DNA of 64,000 nt from Leptospirales bacterium (GCA_013297885.1 JAAFIR010000018.1:34372-98371), one strand, 5' to 3'. Shown: positions 42,696 to 52,611, counted from the stretch's first letter. Numbers and translations: made by a program. The notes: generated by a model from the letters alone, not told the origin.

Positions 42696-43763
42696 ATGGC
42701 AGAAATTGAATTCTCAAGAAAGATTAGAGCTGTTGTAATAGACGATTCATCATTAGTGAGAAATATAATCATAGATTTACTTCAGTCAGGTGGTGACATT
42801 GAAGTTATCGCTTCAGGGAAAACTGGCATTGAATGTCTTGAACTAGCTGAAAAATATAAACCTGATGTAATCACTTTAGATATTGAAATGCCAATCATGG
42901 ATGGTCTCACTGCATTAGAAAAATTGAAACAAAAAAATTTGAATATTGCAGTAATTATGCTTTCAGTTTTAACTCAGCATGGAGCAAATGCAACTTTTAA
43001 AGCATTAGAACTTGGTGCAATTGATTTTGTTCCTAAACCATCATCTGCCATGAAAATGGATTTATCTGAAATTGGTAATTTATTAAAAGCTAAAATTTTA
43101 GGTTATTTTGAAGCTGAAGTAATTAGAAAGACTCCTAAACAAAAAATAAAAGTGGGTTTTTTTCCTGATGTAAAAAAACTTCCTATTAAAGCTATTGCAA
43201 TCGGTACTTCTACAGGTGGACCAAATGCACTTCACTCAGTTTTTAAAAATTTTCCAGAAGATTTTTCTGTGCCGATATTTGTTGTACAACATATGCCTCA
43301 AGGTTTTACTAAAGCTTTTGCAGAAAGATTGGATGAGTTTTCGAAAATAAAAGTAAAAGAAGCTGTACACGGAGAAATAATTGAAGCTGGGGTTGCTTAT
43401 ATTGCACCTGGAAATTTTCATATGAAACTTGTCAGAAAAGAAAATAGTCTAAGAATTGAAACTGATCAAGAAACTTTAGTTAATGGACATAGACCTTCGG
43501 TCGATGTAACGTTTGACAGTTTAAGGGCTTTGTACGGTAATGCAATTGTAGGGGTAATTATGACCGGAATGGGTCGTGATGGAGCCGACTCGATGAAAAG
43601 ATTAAAAGAGGCTGGTTGTACTACAATAGCACAAGATGAAAAAACTTCTGTAATTTATGGAATGAATAGACAAGCGATAGAAACAGGCGGAATTGATTAT
43701 GTTGTTCCATTGAATGATATAGTCCCAAATATTTTAAGAATCATTAAGGAAAGAGGAATTTAA
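42696..43763 (+). CDS. cheB: Protein-glutamate methylesterase CheB
   Basis: 355 residues. The receiver domain has the acidic pair IDDSS (15-19), phospho-acceptor Asp62 in TLDIEMPIMDG and Lys in VPKPSS. After a short linker the methylesterase domain carries the catalytic triad: Ser172 in AIGTSTGGP, His199 in VVQHMPQG, and Asp in GMGRDGAD (about 293). It removes methyl groups from receptors (and deamidates Gln) for adaptation. No cheR lies in the window. One base separates its stop from the cheY start. Confidence 0.96.
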   Translation: MAEIEFSRKIRAVVIDDSSLVRNIIIDLLQSGGDIEVIASGKTGIECLELAEKYKPDVITLDIEMPIMDGLTALEKLKQKNLNIAVIMLSVLTQHGANATFKALELGAIDFVPKPSSAMKMDLSEIGNLLKAKILGYFEAEVIRKTPKQKIKVGFFPDVKKLPIKAIAIGTSTGGPNALHSVFKNFPEDFSVPIFVVQHMPQGFTKAFAERLDEFSKIKVKEAVHGEIIEAGVAYIAPGNFHMKLVRKENSLRIETDQETLVNGHRPSVDVTFDSLRALYGNAIVGVIMTGMGRDGADSMKRLKEAGCTTIAQDEKTSVIYGMNRQAIETGGIDYVVPLNDIVPNILRIIKERGI

Positions 43764-43764
43764 A

Positions 43765-44127
43765 ATGGCCAGAATATTAGTTGTGGATGATGCAAAATTC
43801 ATGAGAACATTGGTGAAAGATGCTTTAACAGCTGTGGGTCATACAATTGTAGGTGAAGCTGAAAATGGAAACATTGCAGTTGAACAATACAAAGTTTTGA
43901 GACCAGATTTAGTTACAATGGATATTACCATGCGAGAAAAAGATGGTATAGTTGCAACTAGCGAAATAATTAAATTAGACCCTAAAGCAAAAGTGATTAT
44001 GGTTACTGCACTTGGTCAAGAAGATTTACTTGCAAAAGCAATTAAGATGGGAGTTAAAGATTTTGTTGTTAAACCTTTTCCTCCTGAAAGATTGCAACAG
44101 GCAGCAGCAAAAGCACTTGGTATTTAA
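43765..44127 (+). CDS. cheY: Chemotaxis response regulator CheY
   Basis: 120 residues, a single receiver domain. VVDDAKFMR (6-14) holds the acidic pocket, Asp53 in TMDITMREKDG is the phospho-acceptor, the switch Thr is in VMVTALGQ (about 79-86), and Lys is in FVVKPFP. It carries the CheA signal to the flagellar motor. AGAGG lies 10 bases upstream of the ATG. Its likely phosphatase is the CheC-like domain on CheA. Confidence 0.95.
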   Translation: MARILVVDDAKFMRTLVKDALTAVGHTIVGEAENGNIAVEQYKVLRPDLVTMDITMREKDGIVATSEIIKLDPKAKVIMVTALGQEDLLAKAIKMGVKDFVVKPFPPERLQQAAAKALGI

Positions 44128-44137
44128 TTTTTAAAAA

Positions 44138-44908
44138 ATGATTTCAGAACAAAGAGAGGAGGTAAATGAAGAACCATTTCTTGTTAATTGGAATAATTCT
44201 GAAGGTGGTTTAACACAAGGTCCATTATCATTATTATGGAGTTTAATTGAAAGTTACAAAGTTGATATTTTTGATGTATCACTTTCTAAAATAACTGAAG
44301 ATTTTATTAGTTTTATAAATTTATCAAAAAAAATATCTCTCGAATTGAACACAGATTTTTTAAAAATGGCAGCACATTTAGTTTATTTAAAATCAAAAGC
44401 CTTATTACCAAATCCTGGTTTTGATGAAATTGATGAAGAACCTAAATTACCAAAAGCATTAGTTGAAAAATTATTAGAACATAAAAAATTCCAACTTATG
44501 GGACAAAAACTTTCTGCAATAGATGAAGTAGTTGCTGGTGTATTTAAAAGGGAATCCAATCAAATTTTAAATAATTTTACAGAAGACGATAATTGGTTAG
44601 ATTTAGATTTAATCGATTTGATTTCAGCTTTTAATTCTATTCTTCAAAAACAAGCAGCAAACGATGAACATCCAAATTTGTTAATTGCAAATCAAGATTA
44701 TTCAATAGACACTAAAATTACTAAAATTGAAACTTTACTAGAAGAAAAAAAAGAAATTTTTTTTTCTGAAATCTTTGATTCTGAAAATCCAGAAACATAT
44801 GACATCGTATTCTCTTTTTTAGCATTACTTGAAATTATTAAACATAAAAAAATTTCCATACACCAACATAAACTATTTGGAAATATAAAAATTTTCTTGG
44901 CGGCTTAA
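44138..44908 (+). CDS. scpA: Segregation and condensation protein A
   Basis: 256 residues. The kleisin N-terminal signature GPLSLLWSLIESYKVDIFDV then SLSKITEDFISFI (about 28-61), DFLKMAAHLVYLKSKALLPN (about 72-91) and a short C-terminal winged-helix part (FSFLALLEIIKHKKISIHQH) identify ScpA. With ScpB and SMC it forms the bacterial condensin. It follows cheY by 10 bases on the same strand. Confidence 0.94.
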   Translation: MISEQREEVNEEPFLVNWNNSEGGLTQGPLSLLWSLIESYKVDIFDVSLSKITEDFISFINLSKKISLELNTDFLKMAAHLVYLKSKALLPNPGFDEIDEEPKLPKALVEKLLEHKKFQLMGQKLSAIDEVVAGVFKRESNQILNNFTEDDNWLDLDLIDLISAFNSILQKQAANDEHPNLLIANQDYSIDTKITKIETLLEEKKEIFFSEIFDSENPETYDIVFSFLALLEIIKHKKISIHQHKLFGNIKIFLAA

Positions 44909-44910
44909 AT

Positions 44911-45474
44911 TTGGTAGAACAAAATAGAGAGTTTGACAAGGGATTAGTTGAAGCATTATTATTCTTATCTTCAGAGCCTATAAAATTAGCAAATATTTCA
45001 GATTCTTTAAAATTAGAAAAGTCTTATACACGCGATTTAGTTGAAGAACTAATTTTAGATTATTCTGAAAAAAACGGTGGAGTCTTATTAAAAGAAATTG
45101 CGAGTGGTTATCAATTTTTAACAAATGAAATTTATTATAAAATATTAGGTTCAGTATTTAAAGAAAAAAAACGTGAAACTCTTTCGAGGGGAGCTCTAGA
45201 TACTTTAGCAATCATTTCATATAAACAACCAATTACACAATCAGAAATAGATGACATTAGAGGTGTTGCATCAAGGTCTATGGTTTCTACTTTACTAACA
45301 AAAAAACTAGTCAAAGCTGTTGGACAAAAAGAAGTTCCAGGTAGACCAACTATGTACGGAACTACAAATGAATTTTTAATTCATTTTGGTTTAAATAAAC
45401 TTTCTGATTTACCTCAACCAATTGAAGTTAAAGAATTAAAGTTTGAAAGTTTAGAAGATGAAAATTATGAATGA
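44911..45474 (+). CDS. scpB: Segregation and condensation protein B
   Basis: 187 residues with a TTG start 2 bases after the scpA stop. ALLFLSSEPIKLANISDSLK (first winged helix) and the conserved LSRGALDTLAIISYKQPITQ, IDDIRGVASRSMVSTLLTKK, GQKEVPGRPTMYGTTNEFLI (second winged helix) are complete. ScpB dimers bind ScpA in the SMC complex. Its stop overlaps the beginning of pheA. Confidence 0.94.
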   Translation: MVEQNREFDKGLVEALLFLSSEPIKLANISDSLKLEKSYTRDLVEELILDYSEKNGGVLLKEIASGYQFLTNEIYYKILGSVFKEKKRETLSRGALDTLAIISYKQPITQSEIDDIRGVASRSMVSTLLTKKLVKAVGQKEVPGRPTMYGTTNEFLIHFGLNKLSDLPQPIEVKELKFESLEDENYE

Positions 45475-46546
45475 TGATTTATCTTTTTTAAGAAAACAAA
45501 TTGATTCTTTAGATATTGATATTATAAAAAAAATTCAAGAAAGGGCAAAACTTGCTTCTGATATTGGTGAAATCAAAAAAAAATCTGGTGATCCAATTTA
45601 TAGACCTGATCGCGAAAAAGATGTTTATGATAAAATTACAAAATTAAATGAAGGACCCTTACCAGATAAAGTTTTAATTTCTATTTATAGAGAGCTTATG
45701 TCTGGAACAATTATGCTTGAGAAAGGTCTTGAAATTGCTTATCTTGGTCCAGAGGGTTCATTTTCTGATCAAGCTACAAGACTTAGATTTGGTTCATCTA
45801 TTCATTCAAAACCATTTCCGACAATACCAGATGTGTTTAGAGCTGTTGAAGCGGATAAATGCAATTATGGGGTCGTACCTGTTGAAAATTCTACTGAAGG
45901 TTTAGTTAATTCAACATTGGATATGTTACTAAATTCAGACTTAAATATATATTCAGAAATATATATGAAAATTTCTCTCAATTTACTTGGATATGAAGAT
46001 GATTTGTCAAAAGTAAAAACTCTTTATGGAATTAAAATTGCTAATCTTCAATGTAAAAATTGGCTAAATCAAAATTTACCAAATGTTGAATTAATTGAAA
46101 CTTCATCTACAACAAAGGCAGCAAAATTAGTTTCGGAAAGAGGTGAAGGAGTTGCTATAGCTTCTAAGATTGCTGCTGAAATTTATGGTTTAAAAGTTCT
46201 TAGAGAATCGATAGAAGATTTACCAAATAATACTACTCGTTTTTTAATTATCGGAAAGTCTCAATGTTTACCAACTAAGTCAGATAAAACCTCTATTGTA
46301 TTTTCGGTTGCAGATAAACCTGGATCACTTTACCAAGCTCTTAAGCCATTTTTTGAAAACAAAATTAATTTAACAAAAGTAGAATCTAGACCAACTAGAA
46401 AAAATATTTGGGAATACCACTTCTTTATAGATTTTTTTGGACATGATAAAGATGAAAAAATCGCTGAAGTAATTTCGGAGTTAAAACAAAATACAACTTT
46501 TTTGAGAATACTAGGTTCCTATCCAAGTACAGAGCCAATGCCTTGA
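45458..46546 (+). CDS. pheA: Bifunctional chorismate mutase / prephenate dehydratase
   Basis: 362 residues, three domains: AroQ-type chorismate mutase (LRKQIDSLDIDIIKKIQERA, YRPDREKDVY; about 8-90), prephenate dehydratase (YLGPEGSFSDQA about 94-105; VVPVENSTEGLVNSTLD; the T-T-R-F motif NNTTRFLII about 262-270) and an ACT domain for Phe feedback (KPGSLYQALKPFFENKINLT, KVESRPTRKNIWEYHFFIDF; about 284-355). It converts chorismate to phenylpyruvate. The start could be the second ATG at 45467; neither has a strong ribosome-binding site. The end overlaps tyrA. Confidence 0.95.
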   Translation: MKIMNDDLSFLRKQIDSLDIDIIKKIQERAKLASDIGEIKKKSGDPIYRPDREKDVYDKITKLNEGPLPDKVLISIYRELMSGTIMLEKGLEIAYLGPEGSFSDQATRLRFGSSIHSKPFPTIPDVFRAVEADKCNYGVVPVENSTEGLVNSTLDMLLNSDLNIYSEIYMKISLNLLGYEDDLSKVKTLYGIKIANLQCKNWLNQNLPNVELIETSSTTKAAKLVSERGEGVAIASKIAAEIYGLKVLRESIEDLPNNTTRFLIIGKSQCLPTKSDKTSIVFSVADKPGSLYQALKPFFENKINLTKVESRPTRKNIWEYHFFIDFFGHDKDEKIAEVISELKQNTTFLRILGSYPSTEPMP

Positions 46547-47436
46547 AATCTTTTCAAAATATTTTAATTTATGGATTAGGATTAATGGGAGCTTCACTTA
46601 GTCTTAGTTTAAAAAAAAAGAATTTAGCAAAAAAAATCACAGGTGTGGTAAGGTCAGAAAAAAGTAAATTAAAAGGAATTGAACTAAATATTGCTGACGA
46701 AATTTTTACAGAGAAACAATTTTTAAACCAAAGTTGGAATCAATTTGATTTAATTGTTTTTGGTTTACCAGTTGATTTGACTTGTGAAAAAATTTTACTA
46801 TTACCTCTAAATTTTTCTGGGGTAATTACTGATTTAGGTTCTACAAAAAAAGAAATTATTGAAGTAGTTGAAAATAAATTTTCAACATCGCATAATTATA
46901 TTTCATCTCATCCAATGGCAGGTTCAGAACAAACTGGTCTAGAATTTGCAAAAGATAATTTATTTGAATCAAAGCTTTGTATTTTAACTAAACCAAAAAA
47001 TTTTAATGAAGTTGTTTTTGTTGAGTTAAAACAATTTTGGGAATCCATTGGATCTATAACTATCGAAATGAATGCAAGTGAACATGATGAAGTTTTAACT
47101 TATCTTTCTCATACTCCACATATTTTATCTTCCATTTTGGTTAATTGGGCTTATCAAAATAAAAAAGTTCAAGAAAAAACAGACTCTTTTCCTTTTCCGT
47201 TAACAGGAGGCGGTTTTAGAGATATGAGTAGAATTGCTGGCTCTAATCCAGAAATGTGGGATGCAATTATTAATTCTAATAAAAAAAATATCATTCAATC
47301 CTTAAAAGAATTTAAAGAAGAGATTAATAAATTAGCACAAGAACTAGAGTCTGGTAATTCGAAAGAAGATTTCTGGAAAGAATATTTTAATAATTCAAGA
47401 AAAAGTCGTTCAAAGATTCTAAAACTTAAAGAATAA
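46543..47436 (+). CDS. tyrA: Prephenate dehydrogenase
   Basis: 297 residues with a TTG start that overlaps the pheA stop (TTGA). NAD-binding ILIYGLGLMGASLSLSLKKK (about 6-25), SHPMAGSEQTG (about 124-134) and the GGGFRDMSRIAGSNPEMWDA region (about 224-243) identify TyrA, which oxidises prephenate toward tyrosine. No ACT domain. With pheA it completes both branches of aromatic amino-acid synthesis and ends the long che-scp-phe-tyr run. Confidence 0.94.
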   Translation: MKSFQNILIYGLGLMGASLSLSLKKKNLAKKITGVVRSEKSKLKGIELNIADEIFTEKQFLNQSWNQFDLIVFGLPVDLTCEKILLLPLNFSGVITDLGSTKKEIIEVVENKFSTSHNYISSHPMAGSEQTGLEFAKDNLFESKLCILTKPKNFNEVVFVELKQFWESIGSITIEMNASEHDEVLTYLSHTPHILSSILVNWAYQNKKVQEKTDSFPFPLTGGGFRDMSRIAGSNPEMWDAIINSNKKNIIQSLKEFKEEINKLAQELESGNSKEDFWKEYFNNSRKSRSKILKLKE

Positions 47437-47488
47437 AAAACTTGAAATGAGCGTTTCTTTTGAGAATATGACCTTACCATTCTCAAAA

Positions 47489-47562
<74 letters not shown>

Positions 47563-47590
47563 AGAAATATTCAAAAACAAAAAATTTAGG

Positions 47591-47707
47591 ACTCGAAGAA
47601 AGCTTTCTGTTCTGAAAGGACATGAGACCCCTCATGTCTGTCAGATGCGAGACAGGAAGTCGAGCAAAGAAAGCGTGTGGGTCGCCAAAACGAGGCAGGA
47701 AGCCGAG
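47591..47707 (+). other. Structured, GC-richer stretch after the tRNA
   Basis: This stands out from the AT-rich surroundings. GACATGAG/CTCATGTC form an 8-base hairpin with loop ACCC at 47619-47638. A 17-base direct repeat follows: CGAGACAGGAAGTCGAG at 47648 and CGAGGCAGGAAGCCGAG at 47691. In each unit the differing bases (A/G and T/C) face each other in a possible stem, so pairing is kept. It may be a small RNA or the processed tail of the tRNA transcript. Confidence 0.4.
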
Positions 47708-47739
47708 ATATAAACCACCCCTTAAAAAACGGACACAAA

Positions 47740-47996
47740 TTAGGTTATTTTTTTATATTTCATTTTTCCATATTCAACAGGATTTTTAAAGCCTAAATAC
47801 GAATGTAACCTTTTTTCTATTATAAAATATTTCGATGTATTTAGGAGAAATTACTTCTAGCTTCTTCAATCGTTAAATAGTTTCTATGATAAATCCTTTC
47901 TAATTTTTTTTTGAAAAAACTTTTAGCTTTAATTAGAAGTTTCATTTCTAATAATACTTTAAATCATATTATGTTTTTCTAATATTCTTCTAAATT
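47740..47996 (-). pseudogene. Decayed IS3-family transposase (OrfB C-terminal end)
   Basis: On the minus strand, FRRILEKHNMI, then ERIYHRNYLTIEEARSNFS, YIEIFYNRKK and LHSYLGFKNPVEYGKMKYKK appear in successive frames, joined by two frameshifts and broken by internal stops. The order and wording (E-E-A ... Y-I-E-x-F-Y-N-R-K-R-x-H-S-x-L-G-(Y/F)-x-x-P-x-x-Y) are those of IS3-family OrfB. The sequence 47714-47736 (CACCCCTTAAAAAACGGACAC) is probably the element's terminal repeat. No OrfA remains. The insertion lies between a tRNA and repeat copy K. Confidence 0.7.
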
Positions 47997-48117
47997 ATTT
48001 TTAAACTTATTGGAATCCTTTTTATAAACTGCTTTGGTTTAGTTTGTTTAAAAAGTTTAAAAGTGATTCTAATTTTTTTTATAAACAAAAAATTTTTTCA
48101 ATAGTATGCGAGAAGGA

Positions 48118-48243
48118 TCAACTCGATGTCAATTTTTTGCAAAACAAACAAAATAGCATAATAAAAAAAATTAACAAAAAATTGACAAAAGAGGCGAGCC
48201 TGTTTTTTTGTAGCTATCTTTTCGGCGTAGCAAAAACTCGCCC
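48118..48243 (+). repeat. Three-stem repeat element, copy K (second subtype)
   Basis: P1 GCGAG/CTCGC. P2 AGGATC/GAGCCT with the A.G mismatch. P3 GTCAATTTTTTG with CAAAAAATTGAC-type arms around a loop of about 40 bases. P4 has arms TTTTTTTGTAGCTA/TAGC...AAAAA (imperfect). The rest of the gap to the next gene (48244-48406) holds nothing I recognise. Confidence 0.75.
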
Positions 48244-48406
48244 TTAAAAAAAGTTTTACTTATAAGACGAAAAATAAACATTAACCTTAAACCTATACCA
48301 ATTTGTTAAAATAAAATACTTCTCTGATTGAAAAGTTGTTGGACATACTCATTTGGAGTCAAATGTCTTTTTTATTCTTCAAAATGTTATATAATTAAGA
48401 GGCAAT

Positions 48407-49189
48407 ATGTATTTCAAAAGAGAATCATTAAACCTAAGCGGTGGAAAAGCAGAACTAATCACCATTCAAACAAATGAACAAAATTCATTAACTCTGGCAA
48501 GTATGAGCCAGCTCACAGAAATTTTAAGTGAGATCAAAAAAGACGACTCTCTTAAGGGTGCAATTTTAACTTCAGAAAATCCAAAATTTTTTTCAAACGG
48601 ACTTGATGCAGAAACTTTAATAAACACTCCTGAAGATGAATTAGTGGAAGCTGTGGGTGGAATTTGTATTCTATTTGGTCATATGCTTCGTTTTGATAAA
48701 CCTCTTGTGGCTGAAGTAACTGGCCATGCAATGGGTGGTGGAGCTGTTATGACAATGGCTTGTGATTATAAATATATGCTTTCGACTGGTTGTAGAATTT
48801 CATTTACTGAAATTGGTTTTGGGTTACCATTACCTGGAATGTTTGTTCAAAAAATTCAAGACGCTGTAAATCCAACCAAAGTAAATGAAATTTGTATGGA
48901 AGCGACTGCATACAAAGGTCCTGAAGCAAAAGAAGTTGGTATGATTGATGAAGTTGCTTCAACCAAAGAAGAGCTACGTAAACTCAGCACAAAAAGATTA
49001 GAATCTGTTTTTAAATTTCCACTTTCAGCAGTTCGATTTACAAAAGAAAATATCAATCGTTCTGCATTAAAAGACTTTGATATTCATATAAAAAATTCTA
49101 GAGATTGGTTAAGCGTTCCAGATATTCGATACAATATGCTTGAAGCAATGAAATCACTAAAAGAAAAAAGAAGACCAGTATTCAAATGA
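48407..49189 (+). CDS. Enoyl-CoA hydratase/isomerase family protein
   Basis: 260 residues. The crotonase oxyanion hole is seen in FSNGLDAETL (about 64-73) and VTGHAMGGGAVMTMACDYKY (about 104-123); the following FTEIGFGLPLPG is the usual active-site loop. The Glu pair of classical hydratases is not clearly both present, so an isomerase-like role (as in plant/bacterial Delta3-Delta2 enoyl-CoA isomerases) is equally possible. AGAGG upstream supports the start. It overlaps the next gene by 4 bases, starting a four-gene run. Confidence 0.85.
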   Translation: MYFKRESLNLSGGKAELITIQTNEQNSLTLASMSQLTEILSEIKKDDSLKGAILTSENPKFFSNGLDAETLINTPEDELVEAVGGICILFGHMLRFDKPLVAEVTGHAMGGGAVMTMACDYKYMLSTGCRISFTEIGFGLPLPGMFVQKIQDAVNPTKVNEICMEATAYKGPEAKEVGMIDEVASTKEELRKLSTKRLESVFKFPLSAVRFTKENINRSALKDFDIHIKNSRDWLSVPDIRYNMLEAMKSLKEKRRPVFK

Positions 49190-49629
49190 AAAAAATTTTT
49201 GAACTAAATTCTAAAACTCCTAAATGGATGCAAATAGTTTTAAAAATTGCTGGTGTTTACAATTTGATTTGGGGAGCTTGGGTCATTTTATTTCCAAAAC
49301 ATTTTTTTCAAATTACTGGAATGGAAATGATTAACCATCTTGTTATTTGGCAAGGAATGGGAATGGTGATTGGCGTTTATGGAATTGCCTATTACCTCGC
49401 AAGTTTTCATCCTTTAAGACATTGGATTATTATTTTTGTTGGATTACTTGGAAAAATTTTTGGTCCAATTGGTTTTATAATAAATTATCTTCAGGGAAAT
49501 ATTCCAATTGGTTTTGGTTATACTTTATTCACAAATGATTTTTTATGGTGGATTCCATTTATTTTGATTTTAAAAGAAGTTCATTTTAAATACAATTGGA
49601 AACTGTACAATAAAAAGGAAGCTAAGTGA
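49186..49629 (+). CDS. Small four-helix membrane protein
   Basis: 147 residues with about four membrane segments (VLKIAGVYNLIWGAWVILFP, HLVIWQGMGMVIGVYGIAYY, HWIIIFVGLLGKIFGPIGFI and FLWWIPFILILKEV). The G-x-G-M-G-M-V-I-G-x-Y-G segment and the overall size match a family of uncharacterised bacterial membrane proteins that I cannot name. ATGA overlap upstream and GTGA overlap downstream tie it to the enoyl-CoA hydratase and beta-glucosidase genes. Confidence 0.65.
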   Translation: MKKIFELNSKTPKWMQIVLKIAGVYNLIWGAWVILFPKHFFQITGMEMINHLVIWQGMGMVIGVYGIAYYLASFHPLRHWIIIFVGLLGKIFGPIGFIINYLQGNIPIGFGYTLFTNDFLWWIPFILILKEVHFKYNWKLYNKKEAK

Positions 49630-50978
49630 GTGAAATAAAATTTCCAAAAGATTTTATTTTTGGAACAGCAACTGCTTCTTACCAAATTGAAGGTGCAATT
49701 TCTAGTGATGGAAAAGGTCCATCTATTTGGGATGAATTTGTAACTAGAAAAGGCAAGATCAAAAATAACGATACTGGTGAAATTGCATGTGATCATTATA
49801 ACAAAATGGAAGACGATGTCAGGCTGATGTCTGAGCTTTCTTACCAAGCTTATCGTTTTTCTATTTCATGGCCTAGAATATTTCCAAATGGAAAAAAAAT
49901 TTTAAACCAAAAAGGTTTAGATTTTTATGATCGATTAGTTGATATTTTACTTAGAAAAAAAATTAAACCATTTGTAACATTATATCATTGGGATTTACCT
50001 TTGGCTCTTGAAAAAGAAGGCGGCTGGTTAAATCGTGACACTGCTAAATATTTTGGAGATTATTCAAATGTTGTTATAGAAAAACTTGGTGACCGAGTTT
50101 CCAACTGGATTACATTAAACGAGCCTTGGATTGTTATGGCATGTGGGTATTTATTAAAAGTTTTTCCACCTGCCTTTTTTAAACCATTTTCATCTATGAA
50201 AGTTGCACATAATCTTTTACTTGCCCATGGTTTTGGTGTTAAAGCTGTTCGCGAAAATTCCAAAAATTCCTTGGTGGGAATCACAAATGCAATGATGCCA
50301 GTTTATTCCAATCGAATGGATAAATATGATAAGTCCACAAAACGTGCAGATGCAATTGTAAACAAACTTTGGTTAGACCCAATTTTAAAAGGTGAATATC
50401 CTGAAGAAATTAGAAACGAAGTATATCGCCAAAATAAAAAAAATATTCAGGATGATGATTTAAAATTTATTTCACAAAAAGTTGATTTTGTGGGAATAAA
50501 TAATTATTCTCGCTTAATTGTAAAACCAGTTCCATTTCCGTTTTATAATTTTAGACCAGTGAATCCAAAACATCCTGGTGTGGAATTTACAAGTATGGGT
50601 TGGGAAGTTTTTCCTCAAGGGATTTATGAACTTCTAAAACGAATCAAAATTGAATATGGAAACATTCCTTGTTATATCACTGAAAATGGTGTGGCTTATA
50701 ATGAAAATTTAGAACAAGGAAAATTAGAAGATCATAATCGAATTAAATTTTTAAAAGATTATTTATTTCAAGTTCACAAAGCGATTGTAGAAGGTGTAAA
50801 CATTAAAGGATATTTTGTTTGGACTTTTATGGATAATTTTGAATGGGCAGAAGGATTTGCTAAAACTTTTGGTCTTGTTCATATAGACCGAAATACTTTA
50901 AAACGAACTCCAAAACTCTCCGCTGAATGGTATTCCAATCTTTGTAAAAAAAATTCATTTAATTATTTAGATGAATAA
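49626..50978 (+). CDS. GH1 family beta-glucosidase
   Basis: 450 residues with a GTG start overlapping the preceding stop. FPKDFIFGTATASYQIEGA (6-24) is the GH1 N-terminal signature; the acid/base Glu166 is in WITLNEPW and the nucleophile Glu353 is in CYITENG. The sugar-binding region ends EWAEGFAKTFGLVHID. No signal peptide, so it acts in the cytosol on imported beta-glucosides or related disaccharides. No sugar transporter is next to it. It overlaps the following DCC gene by 8 bases. Confidence 0.93.
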   Translation: MSEIKFPKDFIFGTATASYQIEGAISSDGKGPSIWDEFVTRKGKIKNNDTGEIACDHYNKMEDDVRLMSELSYQAYRFSISWPRIFPNGKKILNQKGLDFYDRLVDILLRKKIKPFVTLYHWDLPLALEKEGGWLNRDTAKYFGDYSNVVIEKLGDRVSNWITLNEPWIVMACGYLLKVFPPAFFKPFSSMKVAHNLLLAHGFGVKAVRENSKNSLVGITNAMMPVYSNRMDKYDKSTKRADAIVNKLWLDPILKGEYPEEIRNEVYRQNKKNIQDDDLKFISQKVDFVGINNYSRLIVKPVPFPFYNFRPVNPKHPGVEFTSMGWEVFPQGIYELLKRIKIEYGNIPCYITENGVAYNENLEQGKLEDHNRIKFLKDYLFQVHKAIVEGVNIKGYFVWTFMDNFEWAEGFAKTFGLVHIDRNTLKRTPKLSAEWYSNLCKKNSFNYLDE

Positions 50979-51369
50979 AAAAATTATTTTATTTGATGGA
51001 GTTTGTAATTTATGTAACTCCACAGTTAATTTTATAATTGAATATGATAAAAATGATTTTTTCCGATTTGCTGCTTTACAATCAGAACAAGGAAAAAAAT
51101 TCCAAACTAAATTTGGTCTAAATCCAAAAGAATTAAACTCAGTAATTTTAATTGATGAAGATAAAATTTATTTTAAGTCAGATGCAGTTTTAAAAATTTC
51201 AGATGAACTTGGATTTCCTTTTAACTCATTAAATTGGTTTTCGTTTTTACCAAAAATTTTTAAAACATGGGTTTATGATTTAGTGGCTAAGAATCGTTAT
51301 GCGATATTTGGAAAAAAAGATGTTTGTAGAATTCCAACACCTGAGCTTAGAAGTAAATTTTTGGAATGA
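50971..51369 (+). CDS. DCC family thiol-disulphide oxidoreductase-like protein (DUF393)
   Basis: 132 residues. The N-terminal [18 protein letters not shown] (about 5-22) contains the D-G-x-C-x-x-C motif that defines the family, and residues about 50-130 ([32 protein letters not shown]) complete the pattern, ending with the usual Y-x-x-(F/W)-G-K. A redox or thiol-transfer role is inferred from the CxxC. It is the last gene of the overlapping run from 48407. Confidence 0.88.
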   Translation: MNKKIILFDGVCNLCNSTVNFIIEYDKNDFFRFAALQSEQGKKFQTKFGLNPKELNSVILIDEDKIYFKSDAVLKISDELGFPFNSLNWFSFLPKIFKTWVYDLVAKNRYAIFGKKDVCRIPTPELRSKFLE

Positions 51370-51448
51370 AGTTTTTAACTTATTTAAATTTTTTTTAAAT
51401 AAAGTTGACAACATTCTCCTGATTAATTCCAAACTATATTTAAAGAGA

Positions 51449-52474
51449 ATGACATTGAAACAAAATTTAATTGGACTCAATTTAGGAGATTTAGAAAAGA
51501 TTGTAATTGAATTTTCTGAACCAAAATTTAGAGCAAAACAAATTTTTGAAGGTTTGTATCAAAAAAGATATTCCAAGCTAGAACAATTTTCCAATTTATC
51601 TAAAAAATTTTTATCAGAGCTTTCTGAAAATTATGAAATTAAATTTTTAGAAGTGAACAAACATTTAAAATCTAAAGACGGTACGGAAAAATTTACTTTT
51701 TTTGTTGGTGAAGAAAAAGAAGTGGAAGCAGTTTGGATTCCTGTTGGTGATGAAGAAAGAAAAACAATTTGTATTTCTTCTCAAGTTGGTTGTACACTTT
51801 CTTGTGCATTTTGTGCAACAGGCAGACTTGACTTTAAAGGTAATTTAAAACCATCAGAAATTATTGGACAAGTTTTAAAAGTAGAAGAACTCGTTTCAGA
51901 TAAAGCAACCAATATTGTATTTATGGGAATGGGTGAGCCAATGCATAATTATAATTCTGTAATCAAGTCTGCTCATATTTTACATGATAAAGATGCATTT
52001 AATCTTGGAGCAAAAAGAATTACAATTTCTACTGCTGGAGTTGTTACAGGAATTGAAAAATTTATTGAAAATAAAGAACCGTTTAACTTTGCTATATCGC
52101 TAAATCATTCTGATAAAGAAAAAAGAAAAACTATTATGAATGTGGATGAAAAATTTCCATTAGAAACTCTACTACTTGCAGCTAGAAATTTTACAAAAAC
52201 ATTGGGTAGAAAAATTACATTTGAATATGTAATGATTCCTGAAATAAATATGGGTACTGAAAACGCAAAAAAATTAGTTAAGATTGCTCGTTCAGTAAAT
52301 TGTAAAATTAATTTGATTCCAGTTAATACAGATTTTCATGGATGGAGAAGACCCACAGATGAAGAAGTAGAAATTTTTAAATCTCAAATCAAAGAATCAA
52401 ATGTTCCTATTATGAACAGACGTTCCCCTGGAAAAGAAATAAATGGTGCATGTGGTATGCTTGCTCTTTCATAA
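51449..52474 (+). CDS. rlmN: Dual-specificity 23S rRNA/tRNA adenine-C2 methyltransferase
   Basis: 341 residues from the ATG at 51449; the frame is open further upstream but overlaps the DCC gene there without sense. Radical-SAM cluster ligands are Cys115, Cys119 and Cys122 (CTLSCAFC), followed by [12 protein letters not shown]; the methyl-carrying Cys335 lies in NGACGML, and MGEPMHNY is conserved. RlmN methylates A2503 of 23S rRNA and A37 of some tRNAs. A perfect palindrome TCTTAAAATTTTAAGA follows the gene at 52490-52505. Confidence 0.95.
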   Translation: MTLKQNLIGLNLGDLEKIVIEFSEPKFRAKQIFEGLYQKRYSKLEQFSNLSKKFLSELSENYEIKFLEVNKHLKSKDGTEKFTFFVGEEKEVEAVWIPVGDEERKTICISSQVGCTLSCAFCATGRLDFKGNLKPSEIIGQVLKVEELVSDKATNIVFMGMGEPMHNYNSVIKSAHILHDKDAFNLGAKRITISTAGVVTGIEKFIENKEPFNFAISLNHSDKEKRKTIMNVDEKFPLETLLLAARNFTKTLGRKITFEYVMIPEINMGTENAKKLVKIARSVNCKINLIPVNTDFHGWRRPTDEEVEIFKSQIKESNVPIMNRRSPGKEINGACGMLALS

Positions 52475-52611
52475 ATTTTTCTTAAAATTTTAAGATGAAT
52501 CTTAACAATCATTTTCAAATTGAATAGAATTAAAAATGAAGAAATTAAGATTTCTTAAATTTTTTACTTCTTGAAAACTTATTCTAAACTTAGAAGAAAA
52601 TTAACAAAAAA

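Noticed and set aside
48044..48247. Small 67-residue protein near 48.1 kb
   Set aside because: It lies almost entirely within repeat copy K and ends inside its P1 stem.
51404..51446. Promoter for rlmN (TTGACA with TATATT)
   Set aside because: The two hexamers are 24 bases apart, too far for a standard sigma-70 promoter.
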